Shown: positions 46,081 through 59,188, numbered from the stretch's first letter. The stretch is 64,000 bases of DNA from Chimonanthus salicifolius (GCA_013350335.1 CM023532.1:95911064-95975063), one strand, 5' to 3'. Numbers and translations: made by a program. The notes: generated by a model from the sequence alone, not told the origin.

Positions 46081-46460
46081 TCTAACGCCCTAATTCTATC
46101 CTCAGAGGAGAATGCAGGTACAAGTAAAGGAAAAGGAAAGGTCGTTGACCGGAAGGGGAGCCGAGCCTAAGCGCTTGAATAATGGACTGGACTTCTTTAT
46201 ATTACTGTCATTCGAACTATATTGTGTTGAACATGTAATAAATCACTACTTGCTATGGTTTGATTAGGTTAATAACTTTGGATGGTTGATTTATGATAAT
46301 TAGTGTTTGAGACTGTTACTTGCTATCTAGTCTTTCTATTCCGCAGTTAATCTAGGTTATTCCGCATGTTGATGTTAGTTCCATGTGTGACTCATTATCA
46401 TGGTCTAGTCCATTTACACATGGGTGGCCAGTTAAGGTTCAGACTTGAGTAGTCTGAACT
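46081..46460 (+). mobile_element. TEK-B 5' LTR, second segment
   Basis: Resumes with TCTAACGCCCTAATTC, the second half of the GGGCG/CGCCC hairpin region, continues through GCGGAAT motifs and the U5 hairpin (46438-46458), and ends at GAACT where TEK-C is inserted. Confidence 0.92.
46456..46460. repeat. Target duplication GAACT, left of TEK-C
   Basis: GAACT at 46456-46460 and 59085-59089, on the 3' side of the U5 hairpin of TEK-B. Confidence 0.95.
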
Positions 46461-47164
46461 TGTAACGCCCCGCCCTTTTTCTCACGTTTTCCGAAAATCA
46501 GAGTCTATTTTTTTTTTTTTTTTTCAAATAGAAGAGTGAGAGAGGGCGCGGACGCCACGACGCGAGTTAAGTCCGAGCTTCTAAAGCCCGACCCATAACT
46601 GGCCAACCCCACGCGTGCGCGGAACTAAGTCCACGAGAATGGTTCACACGTGGGAAGTAAGCTCGCGGATTATAGTTATTGCAGAACATGATAATAGAGT
46701 CTATCCTACCGGTTTTTAGATAGAAGGGAAGATATAACATTGAATTTACCAAAATGCCCCTACGTTCATGATTATATCTCAAAATGTATCGTCCATAAGT
46801 AACGTCCAAACCATCGTAAGAAATGTAAATTTATACAACCCGACAAGCTAATTTACTTTAAAATTACATCACCAAAATGTAAACATAATATTAACTAGGA
46901 CTGCGCTTTCCAAGCTCCTAAGCTTGGCCTTCGGTATGTCCACCGCGTCCTGCCTCTCCTGCGTCATCAGCTAGGGTAGAAGTAGGGCGTTAGTCAACGC
47001 GCCCAGTAGGACTCCGAGTAGGGCTAGCACATGGATTAGTGATACACACATACCGATAAAATAAAATACAACAAAATAAGTATGTGATGAATGCTATGTC
47101 ATGGGTGCTTATGTCATGTGTCCCACCCATTATCCGTATGATCATACAATATCATGTTCCCCAT

Positions 47165-47335
47165 GTTTGCTTCTCGGTCGCCCCGATGGAGCATGGACTC
47201 CGGTTATAGCCCTAAGGCTATCCCCATGTCTGATTCTCGGTCGCCCCGACGGAGCATGGACTCCGGTTATAGCTCTCAGGCAATCCCCATGTCTGATTCT
47301 CGGTCGTCCCGACGGAGCATGGAATCCGGTTTGTT
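47165..47335 (-). repeat. 63-bp-type tandem array in TEK-C 3' LTR
   Basis: Three units with TCTCGGTCGCCCCGACGGAG and GGACTCCGGTTATAGC. Copy in the 5' LTR at 56007-56178. Confidence 0.85.
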
Positions 47336-49003
47336 TATTTTTTTCTGCCCATGCCATGCATGAGATGTAGGTGCATTATGCTATGTAGTATATAGATAGA
47401 CCATATTCGATATACCATACATAGTCATATGATGCATAATATTAAAATATAATCCATGATACTATCATGTAATTCATAAGTTAAAACCCATCATAGTGCA
47501 AGTCCCATAAATCATAAATTATAATCATAAATCCATAATAAGCCAAGTCAAAATAATTTAAAACACCATCACATATCCATCGCTTACAAAAAGGTAGGAA
47601 TCCTACCGAATACCGTGTCGCGTTCCGTTACGCTTCCCGTTCGATAATCCGGTCGCCGATCGCGTACCGTTTGCGATGCTCGATACCTTATTACATTTAC
47701 CGAATTAGTCCATGCATCATCCATGATTAAGTCCCTAACTTAGCCCATAATATGGCTCCCAAAGGGGTCATGGGTTCATGGTTCACTTTTATTGGTGCCA
47801 TTTTCAAAGACTCATATTTTGTCCCAAAAATAATCCATTTCAAAAATCACAAATCTTCATTCATTTTGGCCCTTTTAAAACAACCTCCTAGGCATTGATA
47901 CATTCATTAACCTTATCCTAAAGTTGATCAAAATTTGGGTCATGGGTTCGGCCATACATCATGGCCGAACCCATGATGTTTCTTTCCCCATCCTTCTTGG
48001 TTTCAATTATCCATTAAACATACCTCCAATGAAACTTAAATCATCCATTTCAATCACCATCTTTATTCCATTTAAACATCACATATCATACTTGTAACAT
48101 CCATTTAAATTCCATCATTAACTTAACTAAATTTCCATTTTGTTTAAGCACATATATAAACCATACTTAGCCCATGAATGACCTAAAACATGGGTCACGG
48201 GTTCTGCCATACACCATGGCTGAACCCATGATGTCTTTCCCTCATTTTTATCTTGGATTTTTAATTACATTTAAAATCCACTTCTACCACTCATCATTTC
48301 CTCATTACCTCCATAATTCAAAATTATTTATTCCACCACTTCCATCTTTCTATTCTTATAAAAATAATTAACCATCACCATAGTTCCATAAAAAAAATCC
48401 TGACACATCATTCATGGACTTCATCATAAAACTTTTTCCAAAAATTTGCCTACATTGAACCCTTGAAACCCTAACCATTCTCCATCATTTTCCAACCTTA
48501 AAAACCATTATTTTAAGAACCCTAACCCTCATAATCACTAACCATGGGGTTCGGCCACCTTGTATGGCCGAACCCTATGGTCCATGATTTCTTTAAAATA
48601 TCATATTTCCAATATTTTGAGGCCACTTGGAATCATCTACATACCTCATAGTTTTCCTTATTTAACACCTTTAAAACTTACCAATTTTTCAATCATTTTA
48701 AAATCTTGAAATCCTCATAAAAACCATTAAGCATTCTCCAATATTCTAAACCATATAATCTCAATTAAATTACCCATCATTCACCATGGGGTTCGGCCAT
48801 GCTACATGGCCGAACCCTATGGTCATCCATTCATTTAATCTTTCTCTCTCTAAGTTTATCCATTTCTTAATCTTCCATTTCTTTGCCTTCCAATTGATGG
48901 ATTTTAGATCCATTCCATAGCCTAAAATAATTTGGCCACCATCATATGGCAAGGATGGATTTTAAAATTAAAAAACCCTAAATAATAAATTTCTTGTTTA
49001 GAA

Positions 49004-49012
49004 CATACTTAC
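49004..49012 (-). promoter_or_regulatory. Candidate 5' splice site in TEK-C 3' LTR
   Basis: Minus-strand GTCGGATA|GTAAGTATG. Confidence 0.5.
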
Positions 49013-50242
49013 TATCCGACGACTCCTCCGGTCTTTGTCGCTCCCGTCAACTTCCTTGGCCTCTTTTCTCCTTCTTCTTGATCTTTGATCGGCTAGATGT
49101 GCTTGATCAATGGTGGGACATGCTTGGATTGGTTAAGATAGTGTTAGGTTTAGAGAGAGGGGAAGAGGGGAAGATGATGGAAAACAAGATCTTAGCCTTT
49201 GATCTTGAATGGATGGACCAAGACTTGCTCTCTCCTTCTCTTTTCTTCTCTTCTTTCTCTAAGTTCTCTTCTCTTCTCCTTTGCAAGGTGAGTGCCGTTT
49301 TTTTCTTGTGTGTGTGGGGAGATAGGGTGAAATGGTTAGTTTGACATGAGATGGAGGTGGTTGGAGTGGTCTTCACTCAAGCATTAACTTTCTCACCAAC
49401 CAAGCATGGGTTGGCTTGACTTTGGTGGTGGTGGTTGAGATCCAACCACCATTCAAGCCCATGGTTTTAATTTGTGTTTTCTTGAGGTGGTTTGTGTTTG
49501 TAGGAGTGGTTTTGACCACTTAACCATTTGACCATTTTAATCTTAGGTTGATTAACTTAGATCACCTTGATCCCTTGATTAATTTAATTAATCACTTTCT
49601 ATTTAATTTAATCCCATTAATTTCCCTCCATGATCCACCCATGGTTGACCAAGTCAACCATGGTGGTCGGCCCCACTACTCTTGGGTCCACACGCCACCT
49701 CAATGGGTGAGGTGGAGGTGGGCCCCATTGGCCATGTTGCCTTGGTCCATTTATCACCTAACTTAGGTGATTTAAATTTTATTAATTATATCCCTTTTAT
49801 TGGATCATCATTGGGCCCATGGCCCAATTTGATTCTTGTCTTACCCATTTATCTTAGGGCTTAGTTACCTTGGCCCATTGGGTCCCACATGGCTCTTTGA
49901 CCCAAATTGACCAATTACATGTATCAATTTCAATTCAAGGTTTATTGGGTAACCATTGGGCCCATGGCCCAATTAGATTCCCTCATTTTCCACTTACCTT
50001 AGGATTTGAACCGATTTTGATCCATTGGGCCCCACATGGCTATCGGGCCCACTTTGACCATCGTTGACCCGATTAGTCCTCATTGACCCATTTAACGGAT
50101 TTCATCCAACCCATGGCCCAATTGGGCCATCCTTGGGCAATTGTCCCAAAATTTGGTCCATTTGGCATTTTATTACATCAAACTTCAATTTAAAATGAAT
50201 AAATGCCAATATATATATTTATCAAAAATTCGGGTTATTACA

Positions 50243-50258
50243 ATAGAATCCTCTTTTG
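50243..50258 (-). other. TEK-C polypurine tract
   Basis: Minus strand CAAAAGAGGATTCTAT next to the 3' LTR. Confidence 0.75.
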
Positions 50259-50304
50259 AAATTTTCGTCCCGAAAATTCGAGTGAAGTAGGGGTCCAAAA
50301 CAAC

Positions 50305-51561
50305 TCATGCGAAGAGTTCCGGGTAAGCGGTTTTCATCTCCGACTCAAGTTCCCAGGTGGTTTCTTCACTGCCATGTCGTTCCCATACCACCTTGACGAA
50401 CTGAATGGCACGGTTCCGTAGCACCCTTTGTTCCCTTTCAATAACTCTGACCGGCTTCTCCACATATGTCACATCGCTTTGTACATCGATGTCTTGAACA
50501 TTTATCACATGAGAAGGATCAGGATTGTACTTTCTCAGCATGGACACATGAAATACATCATCTAGAGATGACAGCTGTGGAGGGAGCGCTAACTGATAAG
50601 CTACCCCTCCCACCCTCTTCAGTATTGGAAACGGCCCCACAAATCTAGGCGACAGTTTCCCTTTCTTTCCGAACCTCATGTGCCTTTTCCGTGGCGAGAC
50701 TTTTAAGAACACTAAGTCTCCCACCTCAAACTCGAGGAACCTTCTCCTCTTGTCGGCATAGCTCTTCTGACGACTCTGTGCAGTGAGTAGATGTTGCCGT
50801 ATCAGCTTAATCTGCGCTGTAGTCTCTGCAACCAAATCTGGTCCGATCAACGCAGGCTCACCGGCCTCCGTCCAACACACTGGCGATCTACACGGTCTAC
50901 CATACAAGGCCTCAAACGGAGCCATCTGGAGACTTGCCTGGTAACTGTTATTGTAAGAGAACTCCACCAGTGGCAGATGATCCTCCCATCCGCCCTTGAA
51001 GTCTAGCATGCATGCTCTCAGCATATCTTCCAGTGTCTGTATCGTCCTCTCTGACTGTCCATCAGTCTGTGGATGAAATGCTGTGCTAGTTAATACGTCG
51101 GTTCCCATAGCCGATTGCAAACCTTGCCATGCTCTGCCGGTGAATCGGCCATCCCTGTCGGATACAATAGACCGGGGAATACCATGTAACCTGATGATCT
51201 CCCGGATGTACCGTCGACCCAAAGTCTCTGATGAATCTGTCATCTTGATGGGAAGGAAATGTGCAGACTTGGTCAACCGGTCCACTATGACCCATATTGC
51301 ATCGTTGCCCTTGGATGACCTTGGCAACCCTGTTACAAAGTCCATGGATATGTGTTCCCATTTCCATTCTGGTACTGGTAAGGGTGCGAGTAAGCCTGGC
51401 GGTTTCCGATGTTCTGCCTTAACCTGTTGACATGCTAAGCAACGAGCAACAAACTCTGCCACGTCTTTCTTAAGTCCATGCCACCAATAGTGCCTCTTAA
51501 GATCGTGGTACATCTTCGTGCTGCCCGGGTGGATAGAGAGTTTGGTTTTGGTGTGCTTCAA
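50305..51561 (-). CDS. pol: TEK-C integrase and chromodomain-like tail, out of frame with upstream pol
   Basis: Encodes the integrase HHCC zinc domain (H and H around [22 protein letters not shown] in CLACQQ), the catalytic core with D in MDFVTGLP, D in [10 protein letters not shown] and E in GQSERTIQ, then a C-terminal region ending in a chromodomain-like segment ([20 protein letters not shown]). The first codons to about 51548 are a frame artefact; the real product would be the end of the polyprotein, in the +1 frame relative to 51497-54793. The break is an extra A in an A-rich run near 51547-51556. Whether translation bridges it is unknown; a plain disabling indel is more likely. Confidence 0.9.
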   Translation of the reverse strand: MKHTKTKLSIHPGSTKMYHDLKRHYWWHGLKKDVAEFVARCLACQQVKAEHRKPPGLLAPLPVPEWKWEHISMDFVTGLPRSSKGNDAIWVIVDRLTKSAHFLPIKMTDSSETLGRRYIREIIRLHGIPRSIVSDRDGRFTGRAWQGLQSAMGTDVLTSTAFHPQTDGQSERTIQTLEDMLRACMLDFKGGWEDHLPLVEFSYNNSYQASLQMAPFEALYGRPCRSPVCWTEAGEPALIGPDLVAETTAQIKLIRQHLLTAQSRQKSYADKRRRFLEFEVGDLVFLKVSPRKRHMRFGKKGKLSPRFVGPFPILKRVGGVAYQLALPPQLSSLDDVFHVSMLRKYNPDPSHVINVQDIDVQSDVTYVEKPVRVIEREQRVLRNRAIQFVKVVWERHGSEETTWELESEMKTAYPELFA

Positions 51562-54500
51562 TCAGCAACTCTCTTCTACAATTCTTAGGTACGTATGTCC
51601 TACCTCGGAACATAAGACCCTGTCCTGGTCGTAATTCCCACTCCGGTACAACCTCACCGGTAGACATTTTAGCCCAGATCTCCTCCACCTCTGGATCTGT
51701 CCGTTGCTCCCGTTCAATCTCGGAGACCATGTTGGATCGTATGATCAGATTATATATGGTCCCATGATTATTGAGGTAGAGTTTAAATTCTCTGATGGTA
51801 TTCAGTACCTCCCATTCCGTCCTGATCATGCTGGCTACTGTCGCATGTGACAAGCGGCTGAGGGCATCAGCCACTTTGTTTGCCTTGCCCGGATGATACC
51901 GAAGTGCGAACTCATAATCCGCCAGATATTCCATCCATCTACGCTGTCTCATATTGAGTTCTTTCTGATCAAATAAGTATTTCAAACTTTTGTGATCCGA
52001 GAACACCTCAAACTTTTCACCGTAGAGGTAGTGTCTCCAGCTTTTGAGAGCGAAGACTACCGCTGCTAGTTCTAGATCATGTGTGGGATAATGGCGTTCA
52101 TGAATTTTCAACTGTCTTGATCCATACGCCACCGCACGATTACTTTGACTGAGTGTACACCCCAGTCCCTCACCGGAGGCATCACAGTACACTTCATAAT
52201 TTTTGCCTCTTTCCGGTAAGATCAGAATAGGAGCGGTCGTAAGCCTCTCCTTAAGCTCCTCAAATCTTTGATTGCACAGATTGGACCACTCAAATTTGAC
52301 TCCTTTCTGAGTGAGTCGGGTAAGCGGAGCTGCAATCTTGGAGAAGTCCATGATGAATTTCCGATAGTAACCGGCCAATCCCAGAAAACTGCGGATCTCA
52401 GTCACATTTGTCGGCACTTTCCATTCCTTGACTGCTGCTACCTTAGCCGGGTCCACGGCTATACCTTCCTCTGATATGATGTGCCCCAAGAAGTTGACTT
52501 CAGATAGCCAAAATTCACATTTGCTGGCTTTGGCATACAATTGGTTCCTCCGCAAGGTGTCTAGGACTATCCGTAGGTGCTCGGCATGTTCGTTCTGACT
52601 TTTGGAGTAGATCAGAATATCATCGATGAATACGATCACAAATTGATCTAAGTATGGACGGAATATCCTATTCATCAGGTCCATGAACACCGCCGGTGCA
52701 TTAGTAAGTCCAAACGGCATGACTACATATTCATATAGACCATACCGTGTCCTGAAGGCTGTCTTCTCTATGTCCTCTTCTCTAACCCGAATTTGATGGT
52801 ATCCGGACATCAGGTCAATCTTAGAGAAATGGGAGGAACCCCTAAGTTGATCAAACAGATCATCAATCCGGGGTAGGGGATACTTGTTCTTGACAGTCAA
52901 CTGATTTAATTTCCTATAGTCCACACACATTCGTAGGGTACCGTCTTTCTTTTTCACAAATAACACTGGGGCTCCCCATGCGGATGTACTGTTCCGAATG
53001 AAGCCTAGTCTGAGCAGTTCATCAATTTGCTTCTTCAGTTCGGTCATCTCAGCTGACGCCATCCTATAATGGGGTAATGATACTGGAGCGGCGCCGGGGT
53101 ATAATTTTATTTCAAAGTCTATCTCCCTCTTGGGTGGCAAACCAGGGAGTTCTATTGGGAATACCTCGGCAAAATCTGCTACTACCGCCGGAAGTTCAAC
53201 CGTTGGTGCCTTATCTAATCTGAGGCTGTTCAAGGCAAGATGGTTCAATTCCTCCTGCAGTCTTCTAGGGATACCCTGCCTGTCAGCGTGTACCATGTAC
53301 CGCTTTCCCTCGGGTGACCAAAATTTTACCCTACGAAGATGGCAGTCAATATGGGCCTGATACGTAGTCAACCAGTCCATGCTAAAAATGACATCATATT
53401 CCGCCATATCGATTACTAAATAATCGAACTCGAATCTGAATCCCGCGAGTTCCGTGTTCAATGCCGTACATATTAGTCCTAATGATGTGTCTCCGACAGG
53501 GGATACAATGGTGAGTGATGTGGACAGGTTTTGTACTAGTGTACCCGTGGCAGATATGAATGCAGCAGATATGAATGAATGCGATGCTCCAGAGTCAAAT
53601 AAAGTAATAGCATAGGAACTACCAATTACAGCCATACCTTGCATCACTGAACGGTCCACTGCTATTGGAGATGGTATGGTGAAGAGTCGTCCAGATCCCG
53701 CAGGTTTTGGTGCCCGCCCCGCCTGATTATATGTTCTGCCTCCCCGCGACTGTGTTGGTCTAGTTGGAGGGCGGAAAGGGCCCCTGAAGTTGGAGGATCG
53801 GCTAGTCTGTGGACACTCTCTCTTGTAGTGGCCCTGTTGGCCACACTGATAACAGGTGTTCCCACCCCGGGGAACCTGTGTGACTGATGCTGATGTAGAA
53901 GGCTGACTAGGGCGAAAGCTCCCGGTAGATCCCGTGGAGGGTGAGGGCCTGCTAGGATTCGGGCGGAACTTCTTGTTGGGTTGGAATGTTCCCCGCCCAC
54001 CCTGCCCTCGGCGGTTGTCGAACCGCACTATCTCATTTAGTTCCTTTTCTGCGATGGTGGCCCTGCTAACCACCCCTGCCAGTGTGGGCTCTTTGAAAAT
54101 GGTTACTCTATTCTTGATGCTTGGCCGAAGGCCCCGTTCAAACTCACGGGCCCTTCGGTGTTCAGTATCCACCATATAAAACCCATAGATAGACAGTTTA
54201 AGAAATTCTCTGTGATATTCCGCCACTGTCATGTTGCCCTGTACCAGTGAGATGAAAGCTTCAGTCTGGCTCTCTCTTTCTTCTTCCGGAAAGAATTGTT
54301 CTAGGAAGGTGGCCGAGAACCACTCCCATGTCATGGGTATCCTTTCTCCTTCCGGTATCAATGCTTGTTGCTTTTCTACCACTTCCCACCAACTACCGGC
54401 ATCCTCGATCAGTTGGGATGTGGCTAATAAGATCTTATCAGCAGTACTGGAAATCTGGAGCAAATTCAAGATTTGGTTGATCCTCTTTAACCAGTGTTCC

Positions 54501-54793
54501 GCTCCCACAGCCCCTTCCTTTCCCTTGAAGTAGGGAGGGTGCTGTTGTTGGAAGTCCTTGACCATCTTTCGTTTATTGGAGTCGCTGGCGGTCACATTAC
54601 CGCTTGAATGTTGTTGTAGAGCAGAAGCGATTGCCGCTTGAACTATGTCCTTCAACTCGGGAGGTACACCTTCTACGTTGATACTATGTTGTCCCTCGGC
54701 TGTATGAGGTGGTGGTACCTCTTCTTCCTGTCGAGGGGGTGTTACCTCTCTCTCCACTCGGGGGTTGCGACGGGTTCTTCTCTTTGGCGGCAT
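51497..54793 (-). CDS. gag-pol: TEK-C Gag, protease, reverse transcriptase and RNase H
   Basis: 1098 codons. Gag core about residues 80-260; knuckle [14 protein letters not shown] at 314-327; protease DSGA at 400-403; reverse transcriptase with [20 protein letters not shown] and FIDD (D724-D725); RNase H beginning [11 protein letters not shown] (D871) with [12 protein letters not shown] and [10 protein letters not shown]. The last roughly 17 residues are out of frame after the +1 indel. Start ATG follows the conserved pre-gag block, as in TEK-A. It is the most complete RT-RNase H in the window and the reference for the TEK-A deletion. Confidence 0.93.
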   Translation of the reverse strand: MPPKRRTRRNPRVEREVTPPRQEEEVPPPHTAEGQHSINVEGVPPELKDIVQAAIASALQQHSSGNVTASDSNKRKMVKDFQQQHPPYFKGKEGAVGAEHWLKRINQILNLLQISSTADKILLATSQLIEDAGSWWEVVEKQQALIPEGERIPMTWEWFSATFLEQFFPEEERESQTEAFISLVQGNMTVAEYHREFLKLSIYGFYMVDTEHRRAREFERGLRPSIKNRVTIFKEPTLAGVVSRATIAEKELNEIVRFDNRRGQGGRGTFQPNKKFRPNPSRPSPSTGSTGSFRPSQPSTSASVTQVPRGGNTCYQCGQQGHYKRECPQTSRSSNFRGPFRPPTRPTQSRGGRTYNQAGRAPKPAGSGRLFTIPSPIAVDRSVMQGMAVIGSSYAITLFDSGASHSFISAAFISATGTLVQNLSTSLTIVSPVGDTSLGLICTALNTELAGFRFEFDYLVIDMAEYDVIFSMDWLTTYQAHIDCHLRRVKFWSPEGKRYMVHADRQGIPRRLQEELNHLALNSLRLDKAPTVELPAVVADFAEVFPIELPGLPPKREIDFEIKLYPGAAPVSLPHYRMASAEMTELKKQIDELLRLGFIRNSTSAWGAPVLFVKKKDGTLRMCVDYRKLNQLTVKNKYPLPRIDDLFDQLRGSSHFSKIDLMSGYHQIRVREEDIEKTAFRTRYGLYEYVVMPFGLTNAPAVFMDLMNRIFRPYLDQFVIVFIDDILIYSKSQNEHAEHLRIVLDTLRRNQLYAKASKCEFWLSEVNFLGHIISEEGIAVDPAKVAAVKEWKVPTNVTEIRSFLGLAGYYRKFIMDFSKIAAPLTRLTQKGVKFEWSNLCNQRFEELKERLTTAPILILPERGKNYEVYCDASGEGLGCTLSQSNRAVAYGSRQLKIHERHYPTHDLELAAVVFALKSWRHYLYGEKFEVFSDHKSLKYLFDQKELNMRQRRWMEYLADYEFALRYHPGKANKVADALSRLSHATVASMIRTEWEVLNTIREFKLYLNNHGTIYNLIIRSNMVSEIEREQRTDPEVEEIWAKMSTGEVVPEWELRPGQGLMFRGRTYVPKNCRRELLIEAHQNQTLYPPGQHEDVPRS

Positions 54794-55291
54794 CTTTTCC
54801 TAAGTCATCGAAACATATTGACTTAGTTCTTTCACAATCATTGTCATGTTCATAGTTTGGAATAATTTTCTTAAATATCAAATGTTCCTTCAATTTGGGG
54901 AAGAATTATTGATTAAGTATACTTCATTTTTGGGGGAAATTCCTAAGTATTGAATATTGTTTCTTTCATTTGGGGGAAAGTTGCCAAATAAGCATACTTG
55001 GTTTGGGGAAAACTTCCCATTTAGCTATGTTTGTCCATTTTTTGTGAAATTGGGGGAAATCTCCTAATTTTGGTAATTCACTCAATGTTATAATGATTGT
55101 ACTTCCCTTCCTATCATTTCTTATGTCAAATGTGGCGCTCAGATTGAATGTTTTAGTCTGAGTCAATCGAAGTAGATTAATCCGGCCCCCGTGCAGCGGA
55201 CTCCGAAGAGTCGGTCAGTTGGGATTCTTAGCTGTCAGTGAGACATGCAACCGTCTTAATCATACTTCGAGAGATTCATTCTTTCGATTTC
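54794..55291 (-). other. TEK-C leader (5' UTR)
   Basis: Minus-strand leader: conserved TGAGACATGCAACCG-side block, hairpin GACTC-TTCG-GAGTC at 55199-55212, then five or so TTTGGCAACTTTCCCCCAAA-like stem-loop repeats at 54885-55060, then the AACTAAGTCAATATGTTT block just before gag. Confidence 0.7.
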
Positions 55292-55303
55292 GCTCTGATA
55301 CCA
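55292..55303 (-). other. Primer binding site, TEK-C
   Basis: Minus strand TGGTATCAGAGC, two bases from the LTR end at 55306. Confidence 0.95.
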
Positions 55304-55305
55304 AC

Positions 55306-58300
55306 TGTAACGCCCCGGCCTTTTTCTCACGTTTTCCGAAAATCAGAGTCTATTTTTTTTTTTTTTTCAAATAGAAGAGTGAGAGAGGGCGCGGACGCCA
55401 CGACGCGAGTTAAGTCCGAGCTTCTAAAGCCCGACCCTTAACTGGCCAACCCCACGCGTGCGCGGAACTAAGTCCACGAGAATGGTTCACGCGTGGAAAG
55501 TAAGCTCGCAGATTATAGTTATTGCGGAACATGATAATAGAGTCTATCCTACCGGTTTTTAGATAGAAGGGAAGATATAACATTGAATTTACCAAAATGC
55601 CCCTACGTTCATGATTATATCTCAAAATGTATCGTCCATAAGTAACGTCCAAACCATCGTAAGAAATGTAAATTTATACAACCCGACAAGCTAATTTACT
55701 TTAAAATTACATCACCAAAATGTAAACATAATATAAACTAGGACTGCGCTTTCCAAGCTCCTAAGCTTGGCCTTCGGTATGTCCACTGCGTCCTGCCTCT
55801 CCTGCGTCATCAGCTAGGGTAGAAGTAGGGCGTTAGTCAACGCGCCCAGTAGGACTCCGAGTAGGGCTAGCACATGGATCAGTGATACACACATACCGAT
55901 AAAATAAAATACAACAAAATAAGTATGTGACGAATGCTATGTCATGGGTGCTTATGTCATGTGTCCCACCCATTATCCGTATGATCATACAATATCATGT
56001 TCCCCATGTTTGCTTCTCGGTCGCCCCGACGGAGCATGGACTCCGGTTATAGCCCTCAGGCTATCCCCATGTCTGATTCTCGGTCGCCCCGACGGAGCAT
56101 GGACTCCGGTTATTGCTCTCAGGCAATCCCCATGTCTGATTCTCGGTCGCCCCGACGGAGCATGGACTCCGGTTTGTTTATTTTTTTCTGCCCATGCCAT
56201 GCATGAGATGTAGGTGCATTATGCTATGTAGTATATAGATAGACCATATTCGATATACCATACATAGTCATATGAGGCATAATATTAAAATATAATCCAT
56301 GATACTATCATGTAATTCATAAGTTAAAACCCATCATAGTGCAAGTCCCATAAATCATAAATTATAATCATAAATCCATAATAAGCCAAGTCAAAATAAT
56401 TTAAAACACCATCACATATCCATCGCTTACAAAAAGGTAGGAATCCTACAGAATACCGTGTCGCGTTCCGTTACGCTTCCCGTTCGATAATCCGGTCGCC
56501 GATCGCGTACCGTTTGCGATGCTCGATACCTTATTACATTTACCGAATTAGTCCATACATCATCCATGATTAAGTCCCTAACTTAGCCCATAATATGGCT
56601 CCCAAAGGGGTCATGGGTTCATGGTTCACTTTTATTGGTGCCATTTTCAAAGACTCATATTTTGTCCCAAAAATAATCCATTTCAAAAATCACAAATCTT
56701 CATTCATTTTGGCCCTTTTAAAACAACCTCCTAGGCATTGATACATTCATTAACCTTATCCTAAAGTTGATCAAAATTTGGGTCATGGGTTCGGCCATAC
56801 ATCATGGCCGAACCCATGATGTTTCTTTCCCCATCCTTCTTGGTTTCAATTATCCATTAAACATACCTCCAATGAAACTTAAATCATCCATTTCAATCAC
56901 CATCTTTATTCCATTTAAACATCACATATCATACTTGTAACATCCACTTAAATTCCATCATTAACTTAACTAAATTTCCATTTTGTTTAAGCACATATAT
57001 AAACCATACTTAGCCCATGAATGACCTAAAACATGGGTCATGGGTTCGGCCATACACCATGGCCGAACCCATGATCTCTTTCCCTCATTTTTATCTTGGA
57101 TTTTTAATTACATTTAAATCCACTTCTACCACTCATCATTTCCTCATTACCTCCATAATTCAAAATTATTTATTCCACCACTTCCATCTTTCTATTCTTA
57201 TAAAAATAATTAACCATCACCATAGTTCCATAAAAAAAATCCTAACACATCATTCATGGACTTCATCATAAAACTTTTTCCAAAAATTTGCCTACATTGA
57301 ACCCTTGAAACCCTAACCATTCTCCATCATTTTCCAACCTTAAAAACCATTATTTTAAGAACCCTAACCCTCATAATCACTAACCATGGGGTTCGGCCAC
57401 CTTGTATGGCCGAACCCTATGGTCCATGATTTCTTTAAAATATCATATTTCCAATATTTTGAGGCCACTTGGAATCATCTACATACCTCATAGTTTTCCT
57501 TATTTAACACCTTTAAAACTTACCAATTTTTCAATCATTTTAAAATCTTGAAATCCTCATAAAAACCATTAAGCATTCTCCAATATTCTAAACCATATAA
57601 TCTCAATTAAATTACCCATCATTCACCATGGGGTTCGGCCATGCTACATGGCCGAACCCTATGGTCATCCATTCATTTAATCTTTCTCTCTCTAAGTTTA
57701 TCCATTTCTTAATCTTCCATTTCTTTGCCTTCCATTTGATGGATTTTAGATCCATTCCATAGCCTAAAATAATTTGGCCACCATCATATGGCAAGGATGG
57801 ATTTTAAAATTAAAAAACCCTAAATAATAAATTTCTTGTTTAGAACATACTTACTATCCGACGACTCCTCCGGTCTTTGTCGCTCCCGTCAACTTCCTTG
57901 GCCTCTTTTCTCCTTCTTCTTGATCTTTGATCGGCTAGATGTGCTTGATCAATGGTGGGACATGCTTGGATTGGTTAAGATAGTGTTAGGTTTAGAGAGA
58001 GGGGAAGAGGGGAAGATGATGGAAAACAAGATCTTAGCCTTTGATCTTGAATGGATGGACCAAGACTTGCTCTCTCCTTCTCTTTTCTTCTCTTCTTTCT
58101 CTAAGTTCTCTTCTCTTCTCCTTTGCAAGGTGAGTGCTGTTTTTTTCTTGTGTGTGTGGGGAGATAGGGTGAAATGGTTAGTTTGACATGAGATGGAGGT
58201 GGTTGGAGTGGTCTTCACTCAAGCATTAACTTTCTCACCAACCAAGCATGGGTTGGCTTGACTTTGGTGGTGGTGGTTGAGATCCAACCACCATTCAAGC

Positions 58301-59084
58301 CCATGGTTTTAATTTGTGTTTTCTTGAGGTGGTTTGTGTTTGTAGGAGTGGTTTTGACCACTTAACCATTTGACCATTTTAATCTTAGGTTGATTAACTT
58401 AGATCACCTTGATCCCTTGATTAATTTAATTAATCACTTTCTATTTAATTTAATCCCATTAATTTCCCTCCATGATCCACCCATGGTTGACCAAGTCAAC
58501 CATGGTGGTCGGCCCCACTACTCTTGGGTCCACACGCCACCTCAATGGGTGAGGTGGAGGTGGGCCCCATTGGCCATGTTGCCTTGGTCCATTTATCACC
58601 TAACTTAGGTGATTTAAATTTTATTAATTATATCCCTTTTATTGGATCATCATTGGGCCCATGGCCCAATTTGATTCTTGTCTTACCCATTTATCTTAGG
58701 GCTTAGTTACCTTGGCCCATTGGGTCCCACATGGCTCTTTGACCCAAATTGACCAATTACATGTATCAATTTCAATTCAAGGTTTATTGGGTAACCATTG
58801 GGCCCATGGCCCAATTAGATTCCCTCATTTTCCACTTACCTTAGGATTTGAACCGATTTTGATCCATTGGGCCCCACATGGCTATCGGGCCCACTTTGAC
58901 CATCGTTGACCCGATTAGTCCTCATTGACCCATTTAACGGATTTCATCCAACCCATGGCCCAATTGGGCCATCCTTGGGCCATTGTCCCAAAATTTGGTC
59001 CATTTGGCATTTTATTACATCAAACTTCAATTTAAAATGAATAAATGCCAATATATATATTTATCAAAAATTTGGGTTATTACA
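55306..59084 (-). repeat. TEK-C 5' LTR
   Basis: Pairs with 46461-50242. Palindromes near 56782, 57038, 57385 and 57626 (57038 is intact here but mutated in the other LTR); array 56007-56178; donor-like site 57846-57854; TTGAC palindrome 58481-58505. Confidence 0.95.
57846..57854 (-). promoter_or_regulatory. Candidate 5' splice site in TEK-C 5' LTR
   Basis: Minus-strand GTCGGATA|GTAAGTATG, in the LTR that would drive transcription. Confidence 0.5.
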
Positions 59085-59186
59085 GAACTTAACTCGCGTC
59101 GTGACGTCACCCGCTCTCTTCTGAGGTTTTATTATTATTTAAAAAAAAATTAGACTCTGATTTCTCGGAAAGGGTGGGGCGTTACA
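59085..59186 (+). mobile_element. TEK-B 5' LTR, third segment (U5 end)
   Basis: GAACTTAACTCGCGTCGTGA, then the A tract and GGTGGGGCGTTACA at 59186, immediately before the primer site. Confidence 0.93.
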
Positions 59187-59188
59187 GT

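Larger units (their letters stand above)
46461..50242 (-). repeat. TEK-C 3' LTR
   Basis: Minus-strand TGTAATAACCCG (50242) to GGCGGGGCGTTACA (46461). Palindromes near 47941, 48190 (mismatched in both arms), 48542 and 48785; 63-bp-type array 47165-47335; core near 47655; donor-like site 49004-49012; TTGAC palindrome 49639-49663; TTGGGCC/GGCCCAA pairs near 49810 and 49956. Confidence 0.95.
46461..59084 (-). mobile_element. TEK-C: complete minus-strand Tekay-type element
   Basis: 12624 bp. Element-sense order: 5' LTR 55306-59084, primer site 55292-55303, leader, gag-pol 54793-50305 with one frameshift, polypurine tract, 3' LTR 46461-50242. LTRs of 3779 and 3782 bp show scattered single-base differences, more than TEK-A, so it is young but older than TEK-A. 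No ORF0. Confidence 0.95.
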
